This document shows, piece by piece, positions 41,859 to 51,179 of a DNA stretch of 64,000 nucleotides. Location of the stretch: assembly GCA_965205735.1 (NCBI GenBank), contig OZ242179.1, positions 1,550,001 to 1,614,000 of the forward strand, in the 5' to 3' direction. Under the pieces are notes generated by a model. The model did not search any database. It worked only from the letters and a program-made list of their open reading frames with translations, and had not been told where the DNA came from. Numbering within the stretch: position 1 is the stretch's first letter; the number at the start of each line of letters is the position of its first letter. Source of the DNA: VXNE01 sp965205735 (GTDB lineage: Bacteria > Pseudomonadota > Gammaproteobacteria > Pseudomonadales > Azotimanducaceae). Position numbers and translations under genes: made by a program.

Positions 41859-42922
41859 TGCTCCGGGTCCTCGAAGTTGTCGTCCGCGGTGGCAGCCGGC
41901 GCGTCGGCGGGGCCGAGCAGGTGCGCCAGCCACTCGCTGCGCGGATTCGCTTCCAGCGCGAGTTTCACCGCCATTGTCAGCGGCACCGAGAGGAGCATGC
42001 CCACCGGACCGAGCATCCAGCCCCAGAACACCAGGGACAGAAACACGACCAGCGTCGAAAGGCTCAATGCCCGGCCCATGAACTTCGGCTCGACAACGCT
42101 TCCGACGACCACGTTGATCGCGACATAGCCCCCGGCGGCGAACCCGGCGTGCACCGGGCCCAATTGCAGAAGCGCCCAGAACACACCCAGTCCCGTGGCG
42201 ATGATGCTGCCGAAGGTGGGCACGTAATTCAGCATGAAAGCGATCACGCCCCAGAGGACGGGAAAGTCGACCCCGATCACCGCCAACATGGTGCCGACGG
42301 CAACGCCCGTGGCGATGCTCGTGGTGGTCTTGATGGCGATGTAGCGATTCACATTCGCCGCGAAACGCTCGAAGTACGGCATGTCGCGGTCAGGCTGTTT
42401 CAGCGTCTCGCGCAGCTTGTCCGGGAAACTCGACGCTTCCGCCAGGATAAAGATCACCGTCAGCAGGATCAGGAAACCGCCGGCCAGCACGTCGCCAAAG
42501 CCCCGCAACGTGTTGCCGGCCATGGAAAACGCGACCGCAGGGTTGAATGCGCCGAGAATCCATTCAGCCGAGATCTCGACACCGAGGGAGCGCGGCCACT
42601 CCAACACCTGGGTTGCGAGCTCCGTTGTCCGCGCCTGGTAGACGGGCAGTTCATCGGTGAACGCGGCAACCGCCTGCGCGGCCAGCGCGCCTACACCGAA
42701 CAGGACAACCAATAGTCCGGCGATGACCGCGAGGATTGCGAGCCCGATGGGAACCCGGTGGCGATGCAGCCAGAACATGGGCGTGGCGGCGACCGTGGCA
42801 ATGAAAGCCGCCAGCAGGAACGGCACCATGATGACTTCCGCCGCCTTGATGCCGGCGGCAATCACCACGAAGGCTGCGGCAACCACCCAGGGATTACTGG
42901 TCGAGTGACCCTCAGTCGACAT
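41855..42922 (-). CDS. AI-2E/PerM-family inner-membrane transporter
   Basis: This 355-residue protein has about seven or eight membrane helices with the characteristic order of the AI-2E/PerM family: an N-terminal pair of helices, a central amphipathic region (WPRSLGVEISAEWILGAFNP), then GVDFPVLWGVIAFMLNYVPTFGSIIATGLGV and GSVVEPKFMGRALSLSTLVVFLSLVFWGWMLGPVGMLLSVPL, the most conserved stretch. Family members export AI-2 or act as Na+/H+ antiporters; which applies here is unknown. It is the first gene of a coupled hisC-cupin operon. Confidence 0.88.
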   Translation of the reverse strand: MSTEGHSTSNPWVVAAAFVVIAAGIKAAEVIMVPFLLAAFIATVAATPMFWLHRHRVPIGLAILAVIAGLLVVLFGVGALAAQAVAAFTDELPVYQARTTELATQVLEWPRSLGVEISAEWILGAFNPAVAFSMAGNTLRGFGDVLAGGFLILLTVIFILAEASSFPDKLRETLKQPDRDMPYFERFAANVNRYIAIKTTTSIATGVAVGTMLAVIGVDFPVLWGVIAFMLNYVPTFGSIIATGLGVFWALLQLGPVHAGFAAGGYVAINVVVGSVVEPKFMGRALSLSTLVVFLSLVFWGWMLGPVGMLLSVPLTMAVKLALEANPRSEWLAHLLGPADAPAATADDNFEDPEQ

Positions 42923-42963
42923 CGCTCAGCCCTGATCGCGGCCCATGGCAAATGCAACGCACA

Positions 42964-43812
42964 TCACGAGTGTGCCGGCGTCGGCGCTGCGTCCCCGATG
43001 GGCATCCGATTGGCGATGCTCGGCAGATCGCGCCGCACTTGGGCGACGCGTTCGGGATCGATTGTGGCCATGGCGAAACTGTCGCCGCGCTCGGGACACT
43101 CGGCGACGACATCGCCCCAGGGATCGACGATCAACGCATGGCCATAGGAACGGCGATTCGCGTGGCCGTGCTCGCCGTGCTGGGCCGAAGCGACGACGTA
43201 AGCCTGGCATTCGATGGCCCGCGCCCGCAGCAATACGTGCCAATGACCGGGTCCGGTGGCACTGGTAAAGGCAGCCGGCACGGCGAGTGCGACGGCGCCG
43301 AGATCGACCAGCCGCTGATACAGGCTTGGGAAGCGCAGGTCGTAGCAGATCGACAAACCCAGCGTGCCGAAAGGCAACTCGGTGACCGCCGGGGCATCGC
43401 CGGCCGCGGTGTTTTTCGATTCCAACAGGCGCGTGCCATCCGCCAGGTCGGCGTCGAACAGGTGAATCTTGCGATACATCGCGCATATTTCTCCGGCGGC
43501 GTCGAGATGCACCAGGGTGTTGTAGGCGCGCCTTCCCGGGCCAAGTTCGTGGAACCCGAAGACGAAGTGGACGCCGTTGCCCTCCGCCATGGCGCGACAT
43601 CGCTGCAAGATCGGCCCGCCCTCGGGCAGCGGTTCGAGCATCCCGGCGCGGGCCCGGCCGGGACCGATGAACGTGAACGTCTCGGGCGCGAATACCGCCT
43701 CCGCCCCCGCCGCGGCCGCCTCCGCCACCAGCGATTCGGTGGAACGAACGTTGTTCTCCACGTCGGCGGTGGCGCACATCTGGAGGACGGCAACTTGCGT
43801 TGTGGCGGTCAT
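42964..43812 (-). CDS. Carbon-nitrogen hydrolase (nitrilase superfamily, Nit1/omega-amidase type)
   Basis: This 282-residue amidase has the Glu-Lys-Cys triad: VFAPETFTF (Glu44), MYRKIHLFDAD (Lys115) and LGLSICYDLRFPSLY (Cys156). The spelling matches the Nit1/YbeM branch, which removes deaminated glutathione or 2-oxo-amide side products in metabolite repair. It lies 41 bases upstream of the AI-2E permease gene and 102 bases downstream of the helicase gene on the same strand. Confidence 0.88.
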   Translation of the reverse strand: MTATTQVAVLQMCATADVENNVRSTESLVAEAAAAGAEAVFAPETFTFIGPGRARAGMLEPLPEGGPILQRCRAMAEGNGVHFVFGFHELGPGRRAYNTLVHLDAAGEICAMYRKIHLFDADLADGTRLLESKNTAAGDAPAVTELPFGTLGLSICYDLRFPSLYQRLVDLGAVALAVPAAFTSATGPGHWHVLLRARAIECQAYVVASAQHGEHGHANRRSYGHALIVDPWGDVVAECPERGDSFAMATIDPERVAQVRRDLPSIANRMPIGDAAPTPAHS

Positions 43813-43914
43813 GGCGGTCCTATCGGAAGTCCCGATGGAGTGTGTCGGATTGCATGGGAGACGGCAACCAAGGCGGAAGTAACACTGCTTCGGGCGAGAG
43901 ACCGAAGCGACAGA

Positions 43915-45063
43915 TCACAGATCCGGGAGCGTGCACGTTACGGCGTGGCCCAGGAACTCCTCGATGGCGGGAAGGTTGAAAGCATCGCGTTCCGAGACAA
44001 AGCTGATCGAGGTGCCGGTGGCGCCCGCCCGCCCGGTGCGACCGATTCGATGCACGTAGTACTCGGCTTCTTCCGGCAGGTCGTAGTTCACGACGTGGGT
44101 GATGCCTTCGACGTGAATGCCGCGTCCGGCGACATCGGTGGCAACCACCAGGCCAACTTCGCCGCGTTTGAACCGGTTCAGCGTCGCCAGGCGCCTGCGC
44201 TGGGGGATGTCGCCCGCCAGCCCCTCGCATTCGATTCCCCGCCCGCGCAGGTACCGCACGAGATTGTGCACGGCGTCGCGCCGGTTGACGAAGACCAGCG
44301 CCTGGCCCGGCTTGTGGCGGTGGACGAAACTGACGATGGCATCGCGCTTCTCCGCGGCTGAAAGCATCCAGAAGTGCTGCTCGACCGCTTCCGCGGCAAT
44401 GGATTCCGGCTCGATGGCGACATGCACCGGATCCAGCGTCCATTGGCTCGCGAGACGCATCACGTCGTCGTTGAACGTCGCGCTGAAAAACAATGTCTGC
44501 CGGTCACGCTTGTGCGGGGTCTGGTAGACGATCCGACGAACGTCGGGAATGAAGCCGATATCCAACATGCGGTCCGCCTCGTCGATCACCAGCGTCTCGA
44601 CGCGCCGCAGATTGACCACGCCGCGGCCGCAAAAGTCGAGCAGGCGTCCGGGCGTGGCGACGATGATGTCCACCTCCGAGCCGCGCAGGCGATCGATCTG
44701 CCGGTTGAAGTCGAGGCCCCCGAACACCGCAGTGACCGTCGCGTCGATATATTTGGACAGGTCGACAGCGTCCGCCTCTATCTGCAGCGCCAACTCTCGG
44801 GTCGGGGCAAGGATCAGCGCCCGCGGCGTACCCGGTGGGTTCGGCCGTTCGAGCGGATATTCGAGATGCCGCGACAGGATCGTGATGAGGAACGCCGCGG
44901 TCTTGCCCGTCCCCGTCTGCGCCTGTCCGGTGATGTCGTAGTCCGAAAGGCTATAGGGCAATACCTCGCCCTGCACCGGCGTACAGCGTTCGAATCCCAG
45001 GTCGGCGATCGCCCGCTGCAGCGGCTCCGGCAATCCGTAGCCGGCGAAGGTGTCGTCGGTCAT
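43915..45063 (-). CDS. DEAD-box RNA helicase, RhlB/RhlE type
   Basis: This 382-residue ATP-dependent RNA helicase shows all core motifs: Q motif GFERCTPVQ, Walker A GQAQTGTGKTAAF, PTRELALQ, VDIIVATPGRLLD, Walker B VIDEADRMLDIGF, SAT in LFFSATFND, VFVNRR, DVAGRGIHVE and HRIGRTGRAG. It resembles RhlB more than RhlE because of the MLDIGFIPDVRRIV segment and short C-terminus. It remodels RNA, commonly with the degradosome. The ATG at 45063 overlaps the upstream aminotransferase stop (ATGA). Confidence 0.9.
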   Translation of the reverse strand: MTDDTFAGYGLPEPLQRAIADLGFERCTPVQGEVLPYSLSDYDITGQAQTGTGKTAAFLITILSRHLEYPLERPNPPGTPRALILAPTRELALQIEADAVDLSKYIDATVTAVFGGLDFNRQIDRLRGSEVDIIVATPGRLLDFCGRGVVNLRRVETLVIDEADRMLDIGFIPDVRRIVYQTPHKRDRQTLFFSATFNDDVMRLASQWTLDPVHVAIEPESIAAEAVEQHFWMLSAAEKRDAIVSFVHRHKPGQALVFVNRRDAVHNLVRYLRGRGIECEGLAGDIPQRRRLATLNRFKRGEVGLVVATDVAGRGIHVEGITHVVNYDLPEEAEYYVHRIGRTGRAGATGTSISFVSERDAFNLPAIEEFLGHAVTCTLPDL

Positions 45064-46370
45064 AAGCACCTGTCCGCGCGAATTCGCCCGGCGCTCGCGA
45101 GACGAATGCACAGGGCCAACACGTCCGTTGCCGCCTCCACTTCCTCGAGCGCGGCGAACGTCGGCGCCAGCCGGATGGTCTTGTCCTCGGGGTCCCGGCC
45201 GTAGGGATGCGTCGCGCCGGCCGGGGTCAATCTCACGCCGGCGCGTCCGGCAAGGTCCACCACCCCTGCCGCGAGCCCCGGGATCGTATCCAGGACGATG
45301 AAATAACCGCCTCGGGGGCTCGACCACTCGGCGATACCGAGACCGTCGAGGGACGCGTGGAGAATCCGGTCCACGGCTTCGAACTTGGGTCGCACCAGGT
45401 CGGCGTGCGCCTGCATATGCGCCTCGACGCGGCCGCCAAGCAGACGCACGTGTCGCAGTTGGTTCACCTTGTCGTACCCGATCAGCATCACGAACAGCCG
45501 TGCCTCCAGCTTGTCCAACGTCGCCGGGCTGCCGGCGACAAAACTGATGCCTCCGCCGGCGAACGTGATCTTCGATGTCGAACCGAATACAACCACGTTG
45601 TCGGCGGTGCCGCTCTCCTCGGCGCGCGCGAGCACATCATCGAGGGCGGCCGGCGGAAACTCGAAATCATGCACGGCGTAGGCATTGTCCCAGAACACGA
45701 TGAATCCCGCCGAAGCGCGTCTCGCGAGCGCCGCGATCCTGCGGACGGTTTCCGGCGAATAGATGCAGCCCGACGGATTCGAGTACTTCGGCACGCACCA
45801 GATGCACTTGATCGAAGGATCCGTTTCGACCAGGGCCTCGACGCGGTCCATGTCCGGCCCGTCTGCCGTCATCGTCACATTGATCATCTCGATGCCGAAC
45901 GACTCGGTGATCGTGAAGTGCCGGTCGTAGCCGGGCACTGGACAGATCGCCTTGACCGGAGCTTGTTCGGCCCATGGCGGACCGCTCAATCCGTAGTGGA
46001 ACGCCGCGTCCATGACCTGGTACATCATCGTCAGACTGCTGGGTCCATCCGCGATGATGCGCTGGGCGTCGATGCCCAGAATCTGGGTGCCGAGGTCCCG
46101 CGCTTCCGGGAGCCCCCGCAAGTCGCCGTAGTTGCGCGCATCGATGCCGGTGGCGGACATGTAGTTGCCGTCGAGGATGCCGTCAAGCGCATTGGACAGG
46201 TCAAGCTGATCCGGCGCCGGCTTGCCTCGCGTCAGGTCCAGCGACAGGTTGGAATCGCACACCACGGAATAGCGCTGGGCCAGCACCGCCGTCTCGCGTT
46301 CGAGATCAGCGATGTCGAGTTGCGCGTAGTTCATTCCGTACAGATCCTTGTCCCGGTCCGCGGCCGCCAT
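45060..46370 (-). CDS. Atypical aspartate aminotransferase (AspT/MocR-like PF12897 type)
   Basis: This 436-residue PLP enzyme matches the unusual aspartate aminotransferase family known from Corynebacterium: LSLDLTRGKPAPDQLDLSNAL at the N-terminus, RNYGDLRGLPEARDL, the ICPVPGYDRHF segment, CVPKYSNPSGCIYS, FWDNAYAVHDF and VVFGSTSKITFAGGGISF with the Schiff-base lysine. It transaminates aspartate and 2-oxoglutarate. ATG 46370 was chosen; the ATG at 46334 is possible. It is coupled to the downstream helicase by a 4 base overlap. No closely related mainstream aspartate aminotransferase occurs in the window. Confidence 0.82.
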   Translation of the reverse strand: MAAADRDKDLYGMNYAQLDIADLERETAVLAQRYSVVCDSNLSLDLTRGKPAPDQLDLSNALDGILDGNYMSATGIDARNYGDLRGLPEARDLGTQILGIDAQRIIADGPSSLTMMYQVMDAAFHYGLSGPPWAEQAPVKAICPVPGYDRHFTITESFGIEMINVTMTADGPDMDRVEALVETDPSIKCIWCVPKYSNPSGCIYSPETVRRIAALARRASAGFIVFWDNAYAVHDFEFPPAALDDVLARAEESGTADNVVVFGSTSKITFAGGGISFVAGSPATLDKLEARLFVMLIGYDKVNQLRHVRLLGGRVEAHMQAHADLVRPKFEAVDRILHASLDGLGIAEWSSPRGGYFIVLDTIPGLAAGVVDLAGRAGVRLTPAGATHPYGRDPEDKTIRLAPTFAALEEVEAATDVLALCIRLASAGRIRADRCL

Positions 46371-46481
46371 GACATCAGCCGCTGTTTCGGTGGTGGCCCG
46401 CAAGTTTTGATGCGGCGCGCATTGTACCCAACGCAACGCGGTTACACGCCGCAGATATTCTGCCTGGGAGCGGTCATGTCC

Positions 46482-47417
46482 CTACGACGTCAAGCCCACG
46501 GTTTCGTCGAGGCCGAGCATCAGGTTCATATTCTGCACCGCAGCGCCCGCAGCGCCCTTGCCCAGGTTGTCGTAGCGGGCCGACAGCAGTACGTGTTCCG
46601 CGCCGGCGAAAACCATCAGTTCGATCCGGTTGCTATCGTTGCACGCCGTGGCGCCGAGAAAACCCGCGCTCTGCGCGCATTCGGCACCCAGTGGCAGAAC
46701 GCGCACGAAGGGTTCGCCGGCGTAGCGCGCGGCCATCGCATCGCATACGTCCTCTGCGCTGGCGCCGCCCTCGAGTTCGTCCAGGAAAAGCGGCACCTGG
46801 GTCAACATGCCCTTGAAGAAATGTCCGACCATCGGTGCGAACAGCGGCGCTCGATGGGTGCCGGAGTAGCGGCGCATCTCCGGAACATGTTTGTGCGACA
46901 GGTGCAATCCGTACGGACGCACCCGCCAGTCGGGTTCATCCCGCGCGGAGTACTCGGCGATCATCGTCTTGCCCCCGCCCGAGTACCCCGACACCGCGTT
47001 GACCCGAAGCGGAAGCTCGGCAGCGACGATACCTGCATCGATGAGCGGCCGCAGCAGCAGGATGAACCCCGTCGGATAGCAGCCGGGATTGCTGACGCGC
47101 TGCGCGTTCCTGATCGCATCGCGCGTCTCGCCGTCGAGTTCCGGCAGTCCGTACACCCAGCCGTCCGCTGTCCGGTGCGCCGTGCTCGCATCGAGAATCC
47201 GCGCCGACGGTGCCAGCGCCACGGCTTCCTGCGCGGCCGCATCGGGCAGACACAGGATCGCCAGGTCCGCCGCATCGAAATACGCGCGGCGGCTGGCCGC
47301 CTCCTTGCGCTCGGCTTCGGGAATTTCGAGCAACTCGATGTCGCCGCGGGACTTGATCCGGCTTGCGATCTCAAGCCCGGTCGTACCCGCCTGGCCGTCT
47401 ATGAATACCTTGTGCAT
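46482..47417 (-). CDS. argC: N-acetyl-gamma-glutamyl-phosphate reductase, short form (ArgC)
   Basis: This 311-residue enzyme is the type 2 ArgC, about 310 residues instead of 340. It begins with VFIDGQAGTTGLEIASRI, the NADP-binding start of this group, and contains RVSNPGCYPTGFILLLRPL with catalytic Cys113 and SHKHVPEMRRYSG with the conserved histidine. It reduces N-acetylglutamyl phosphate in arginine synthesis. ATG 47417 was preferred to the longer frame. It is a separate unit, not next to other arg genes. Confidence 0.9.
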   Translation of the reverse strand: MHKVFIDGQAGTTGLEIASRIKSRGDIELLEIPEAERKEAASRRAYFDAADLAILCLPDAAAQEAVALAPSARILDASTAHRTADGWVYGLPELDGETRDAIRNAQRVSNPGCYPTGFILLLRPLIDAGIVAAELPLRVNAVSGYSGGGKTMIAEYSARDEPDWRVRPYGLHLSHKHVPEMRRYSGTHRAPLFAPMVGHFFKGMLTQVPLFLDELEGGASAEDVCDAMAARYAGEPFVRVLPLGAECAQSAGFLGATACNDSNRIELMVFAGAEHVLLSARYDNLGKGAAGAAVQNMNLMLGLDETVGLTS

Positions 47418-47521
47418 GTGCGCGAATGCCCTGGCTGGAAGTGACCCCATTCCTGGGAGAAAGAACAATAATTGATTGTAAACCAGTCGGTTACCGATCC
47501 GGGAAGAATCGCTCGGAGTCC

Positions 47522-49045
47522 CTAGCGTAGAAACAGGTCGACTGCCGGGTTACCCGTCTCCTCCCAGTACCGGTATCCGATGCGCTTCAGGTAGGTCGAG
47601 AGACTTTCCCGATCCGCCTCCGGGGCCTCGAAGCCGACCAGCACCCTGCCCCATGCGGCGCCGTGGTTGCGGTAGTGGAACATCGTGATGTTCCAGCGGC
47701 TGCCGAGTCCGTTCAGGAAACGCAACAGCGCGCCGGGGCGCTCGGGAAACTCGAATCGGTAGACCAACTCCGGTTTGCTCCCGAACGTACGGCCGCCGAC
47801 CATGTGGCGCACGTGCAGCTTTGCGGCCTCGTTGTCGGTCATGTCCGTGACGCGGTAGCCGGCACGCGTAAGGACATCCGCCGCGGCCTGCCTGTCCTCC
47901 CCCGGACTCACCTGCAAACCGACATACACGTGCGCCTCGTCGTCCGCCGCAAAGCGGTAGTTGAACTCGGTTACCGAACGGTTGCCGAGGGCCTTGCAAA
48001 AACGCTGAAAGCTACCCGGCTTCTCGTCGATGGTGACACCCAGGATCGCCTCCCGATGCTCACCCAACTCGGCGCGTTCCGAGATGTGCCGGAGCCGATC
48101 AAAGTTGACGTTGGCGCCGCTGACAACGGCCACGTAACCCCGCGCGCCATCCTGCTCGCGGCCTTCCGCGTATTTCTTGAGCCCGGCGACCGACAGTGCG
48201 CCCGCAGGTTCGGCGATCAGGCGCGTGTCGTCGAACACATCCTTGACGGCGGCGCAAATCTCATCGATCGAGACGACTACCACCCGGTCGACACAGGTCC
48301 GGGCGATCTTGAACGGCTCGCGTCCGACCTGCGCCACGGACACGCCGTCAGCGAACAGGTCCAGGGTGTCGAATGGCAAGCGGACGCGCCGGCCCGCGCT
48401 GAGCGCCGCTGAGAGACATGCGGAACCTTCGGCTTCCACCCCGATCACCTGCGTCTCGGGGCGCAGATACTTGACGTATGCGGAAATTCCGGCGATGAGC
48501 CCGCCTCCGCCCACCGGCACGAAAATGGCGTCGGGACTCGGATGCTGGTTCATGATCTCGACGGCCACCGTGCCCTGGCCCGCGATGACATCCACGTCGT
48601 CGTACGGATGCACCGGCACGTAGCCCCGGCTCTCGGACAGCTCGGCGGCATGCTTGGCCGCGTCCGCGTAAATGTCGCCATGCAGAACCACGTGCCCGCC
48701 GAGGTTGCGCACCGCATCGATCTTGATGCTCGGCGTGTTGCGACCCATGACGATATGCGCCTTGATGCCGAGCTTTTTCGCCGCCAAGGCCACGCCCTGG
48801 GCATGATTGCCCGCCGAAGCGGCCACTACATCTCGAGCGCGCTCGGCATCGGAAAGCTGCGCCATTTTGTTGTACGCACCGCGCACCTTGAAGGAAAAGG
48901 CCGGCTGCATGTCCTCCCGCTTCAGCCAGACCTCGTGACCCAGTCGCGCCGAAATGCTGTCGGCGCGCTGCAAAGGCGTCTCGATCGCGATGTCGTAGAC
49001 CCTTGATGCGAGGATCTTCTTGACGTACTTCTCCAGCATCGCCAT
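47522..49045 (-). CDS. ilvA: Threonine ammonia-lyase, biosynthetic (IlvA)
   Basis: This 507-residue PLP enzyme deaminates threonine to 2-oxobutyrate for isoleucine synthesis. FSFKVRGAYNKM holds the Schiff-base lysine (Lys53), SAGNHAQGVALAAKKLG and GGGGLIAGISAYVK bind PLP phosphate. The C-terminal ~170 residues hold two ACT-like regulatory domains (HREAILGVTIDEKPGSFQRF, then YRFEFPERPGALLRFLNGLG), the form allosterically inhibited by isoleucine. Length agrees with E. coli IlvA. The downstream gap before argC is 104 bases. Confidence 0.93.
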   Translation of the reverse strand: MAMLEKYVKKILASRVYDIAIETPLQRADSISARLGHEVWLKREDMQPAFSFKVRGAYNKMAQLSDAERARDVVAASAGNHAQGVALAAKKLGIKAHIVMGRNTPSIKIDAVRNLGGHVVLHGDIYADAAKHAAELSESRGYVPVHPYDDVDVIAGQGTVAVEIMNQHPSPDAIFVPVGGGGLIAGISAYVKYLRPETQVIGVEAEGSACLSAALSAGRRVRLPFDTLDLFADGVSVAQVGREPFKIARTCVDRVVVVSIDEICAAVKDVFDDTRLIAEPAGALSVAGLKKYAEGREQDGARGYVAVVSGANVNFDRLRHISERAELGEHREAILGVTIDEKPGSFQRFCKALGNRSVTEFNYRFAADDEAHVYVGLQVSPGEDRQAAADVLTRAGYRVTDMTDNEAAKLHVRHMVGGRTFGSKPELVYRFEFPERPGALLRFLNGLGSRWNITMFHYRNHGAAWGRVLVGFEAPEADRESLSTYLKRIGYRYWEETGNPAVDLFLR

Positions 49046-49063
49046 CTGCCAGCGCGGAAACGG

Positions 49064-49921
49064 CTAGGAGCCCTGGCGCAGGACTTCGTCCAGCACCGGG
49101 CGAATCTCCCGCAAGAACAACTCTGGATTCTCGCTCATCGGGAAGTGGCCGAGTCCGTTCATCGTGCGATAGCGCGCACCGGGAATCATCGCGGCCAATT
49201 CCTCGCCGAGGGCGGGCGTACCGCTCCAGTCGTACTCGCCGTTCAGGATGTAGAGCGGACACGTTTGGGTGTCGATGCCCGGCGCGCTGTTGCGCACATC
49301 GTGATCGACCGAGTAGTAGTAGAGGTCGCCCTTGAAGACCGCGGGCGCGCCCTGGCTATACACCCACGCCGTCTCGCGGCGAAACGCCTCCGGGCTCGTC
49401 GGGGCCATCATGCCGTACATGAGGTGCGCCTTGAAATCGTTGCCGATTTCCGGGTGATAGAACTCGTCGTTGTAGCCGCCGGGCGTGTAGGCGGCGGTCT
49501 CCAGGGCGATGAGCGCGCGGAACCGGGCGGCATGGTGGATGGCGAGATCAACCGCGAGGTGGCCGCCGATGGAACTGCCCATGTATACGGGGCGATCGAG
49601 CTCGAGCGTCCCGGCCAGGGCGACCGGCACGCTCATCAGAAATTCCCTTGTCAGCTTGTAAGGTTCGCGCCACCAGGCAACGTCGGTCGGCGGGACGGAC
49701 TTGCCGTGGTACGGAAGGTCGTAGGCGATCAGCCGGAACTCGTCGCGCAGCCCGGCGTCCTCCAGCACATGGCGCCACTGCCGGCCGTCCGCTCCGGCGG
49801 TGTGCTGCAGCAGAACCGGCACGCCGGCACCGGTCTCTTCGAAGTACACCCGGTAGTCGACGCCATCGAGTTCCAGGTGAACATAGCGTCCCACCGCCGC
49901 GTCAAACCGGTGTTTAGTCAT
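49064..49921 (-). CDS. Alpha/beta-fold hydrolase
   Basis: This 285-residue hydrolase has VPVLLQHTAGADGRQWRHVLED (oxyanion region), LIAYDLPYHGKS, the nucleophile elbow VYMGSSIGGHLAVDLAI (GxSxG), an acid in ILNGEYDWSGTPAL and a catalytic histidine in GLGHFPMSENP. The type resembles meta-cleavage or haloperoxidase-like hydrolases, but the substrate cannot be derived. It starts within the end of the upstream gene (ATGA overlap, 49918-49921) and ends 18 bases before ilvA. Confidence 0.87.
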   Translation of the reverse strand: MTKHRFDAAVGRYVHLELDGVDYRVYFEETGAGVPVLLQHTAGADGRQWRHVLEDAGLRDEFRLIAYDLPYHGKSVPPTDVAWWREPYKLTREFLMSVPVALAGTLELDRPVYMGSSIGGHLAVDLAIHHAARFRALIALETAAYTPGGYNDEFYHPEIGNDFKAHLMYGMMAPTSPEAFRRETAWVYSQGAPAVFKGDLYYYSVDHDVRNSAPGIDTQTCPLYILNGEYDWSGTPALGEELAAMIPGARYRTMNGLGHFPMSENPELFLREIRPVLDEVLRQGS

Positions 49922-50313
49922 GGCATCGTCTCCGAGGCCACGCCGCCGTTGTTTACCTCGCGCATCAGCTCGATGAGACGTCGGATCGCCGGATAGTAGG
50001 CGCAGTAGTGGCCGATGTCGCCGGCGACATCGAAACCGTGATGCAGGGTCGCCGGATACAGATCCTGGTAGAAAGGTCTTGGCACGGCCTCAAGCATCGC
50101 CTCCCAATCCTGTTGAGGCGCCATGATGGACAGATCGCAGGCCGTTCCCCTGTACCACCGTTCGATCGAGGCGATCTCGCCCGAATCGACCACCATCTGG
50201 TACCGCCTGTCACCGATCTTCAGACGAATCTTGCTGTTCCAGAAACGCGCGTGCATTCGGAATTCGCCGTCGCCGTTCGCCTGCGTCCGCACCTGTTCCC
50301 AATCCAGCACCAT
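49918..50313 (-). CDS. Small SCP2-like/lipid-binding protein candidate
   Basis: This 131-residue protein has MHARFWNSKIRLKIGDRRYQMVVDSGEIASI followed by SIMAPQQDWEAMLEAVPRPFYQDLYPA, the same arrangement as SCP2-type sterol/lipid carrier domains (a beta sheet, then I-x-x-P-x-x-x-W). The match is based on pattern only. It is coupled to the downstream alpha/beta hydrolase by an ATGA overlap, so it may bind or present that enzyme's substrate. It diverges from the phosphoesterase gene across 116 bases. Confidence 0.5.
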   Translation of the reverse strand: MVLDWEQVRTQANGDGEFRMHARFWNSKIRLKIGDRRYQMVVDSGEIASIERWYRGTACDLSIMAPQQDWEAMLEAVPRPFYQDLYPATLHHGFDVAGDIGHYCAYYPAIRRLIELMREVNNGGVASETMP

Positions 50314-50429
50314 CCTCTCCGGTCAGCTTACCGTGGCGATAGGGTAACCCAGTACAGGGCCAATCCTCGCATTGCCGTCATTCTCCCGTTCACGTACTGT
50401 GGCCTGGTTTCCCTGGGCGGGATTTCGCA

Positions 50430-51023
50430 GTGAGTTTGAGGATCGGCCTCGTGTCCGACACGCATATACCGGAAGCGGTGGACCACTTGTGGCCCCAGGT
50501 ATATGAGGCATTCGACGGCGTCGACTGCATCTTCCATGGCGGCGACATCCACGAGTTCTGGGTTCTCGACACGCTGGAGAAGATTGCGCCGGTATATGCC
50601 GCTCGCGGCAATGGCGAGGACGGCTCCGGCGGCCGGCCCGTGCAGCCGGAGGATGCCCGGGTCAGGGAGGCGTGGTCGTTCGAGATGGAGAACCTCACGA
50701 TCGGCCTCACCCACTACATTCCAACGGAGGAGCGCCCGCCCTACCTCACCGTCGCCAGATGGGTGGAACGCTACTTCCCTGACAAACGACCCAACGTCAT
50801 CGTCTACGGGGACACCCACACGGAAGCCATCGAAGTCGTGGACGGCATCCTTTGCGTCAATCCCGGATCGCCCACTTACCCGCACAACTACGACACCCAG
50901 TACGGCACGATCGGCTTTCTCGATCTCGACGACGGCCAGGCCAACGCCTCCGTCTGGCTCATCACCGCTGCCGGAATCGAGCCCTTCGACTGGGAGGCCA
51001 TTCCGCCCTGGCGGCGGCGCTGA
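50430..51023 (+). CDS. Metallophosphoesterase of the YfcE/MJ0936 type
   Basis: This 197-residue calcineurin-like phosphoesterase has the metal ligands in order: IGLVSDTHIPE, CIFHGGDIHEFW, YAARGNGED (in place of the usual GNxD), THY, and VYGDTHTEAIEV with NPGSP following. It hydrolyses phosphodiesters, often with Mn2+. The start is GTG 50430; no better start exists upstream. Adjacent genes give no clear link. Confidence 0.86.
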   Translation: MSLRIGLVSDTHIPEAVDHLWPQVYEAFDGVDCIFHGGDIHEFWVLDTLEKIAPVYAARGNGEDGSGGRPVQPEDARVREAWSFEMENLTIGLTHYIPTEERPPYLTVARWVERYFPDKRPNVIVYGDTHTEAIEVVDGILCVNPGSPTYPHNYDTQYGTIGFLDLDDGQANASVWLITAAGIEPFDWEAIPPWRRR

Positions 51024-51179
51024 TTCCGCGATCTGCGGCGGCGGGCTCGGTTGTCCGCGCTTTATCGTCGGCCCGCGGGGCTTGGCGCGGCGCGCCGCAT
51101 TCGATACTGTGGCGGCATGGATCGGCCTACGCCCGCGAATAGCGTCCTCAGCCGGACTGCGCGGAGGGGGACCCCTCGA

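Noticed and set aside
45207..47444. A 745-codon + strand frame
   Set aside because: It lies antisense to the aspartate aminotransferase and argC, both of which have clear catalytic motifs.
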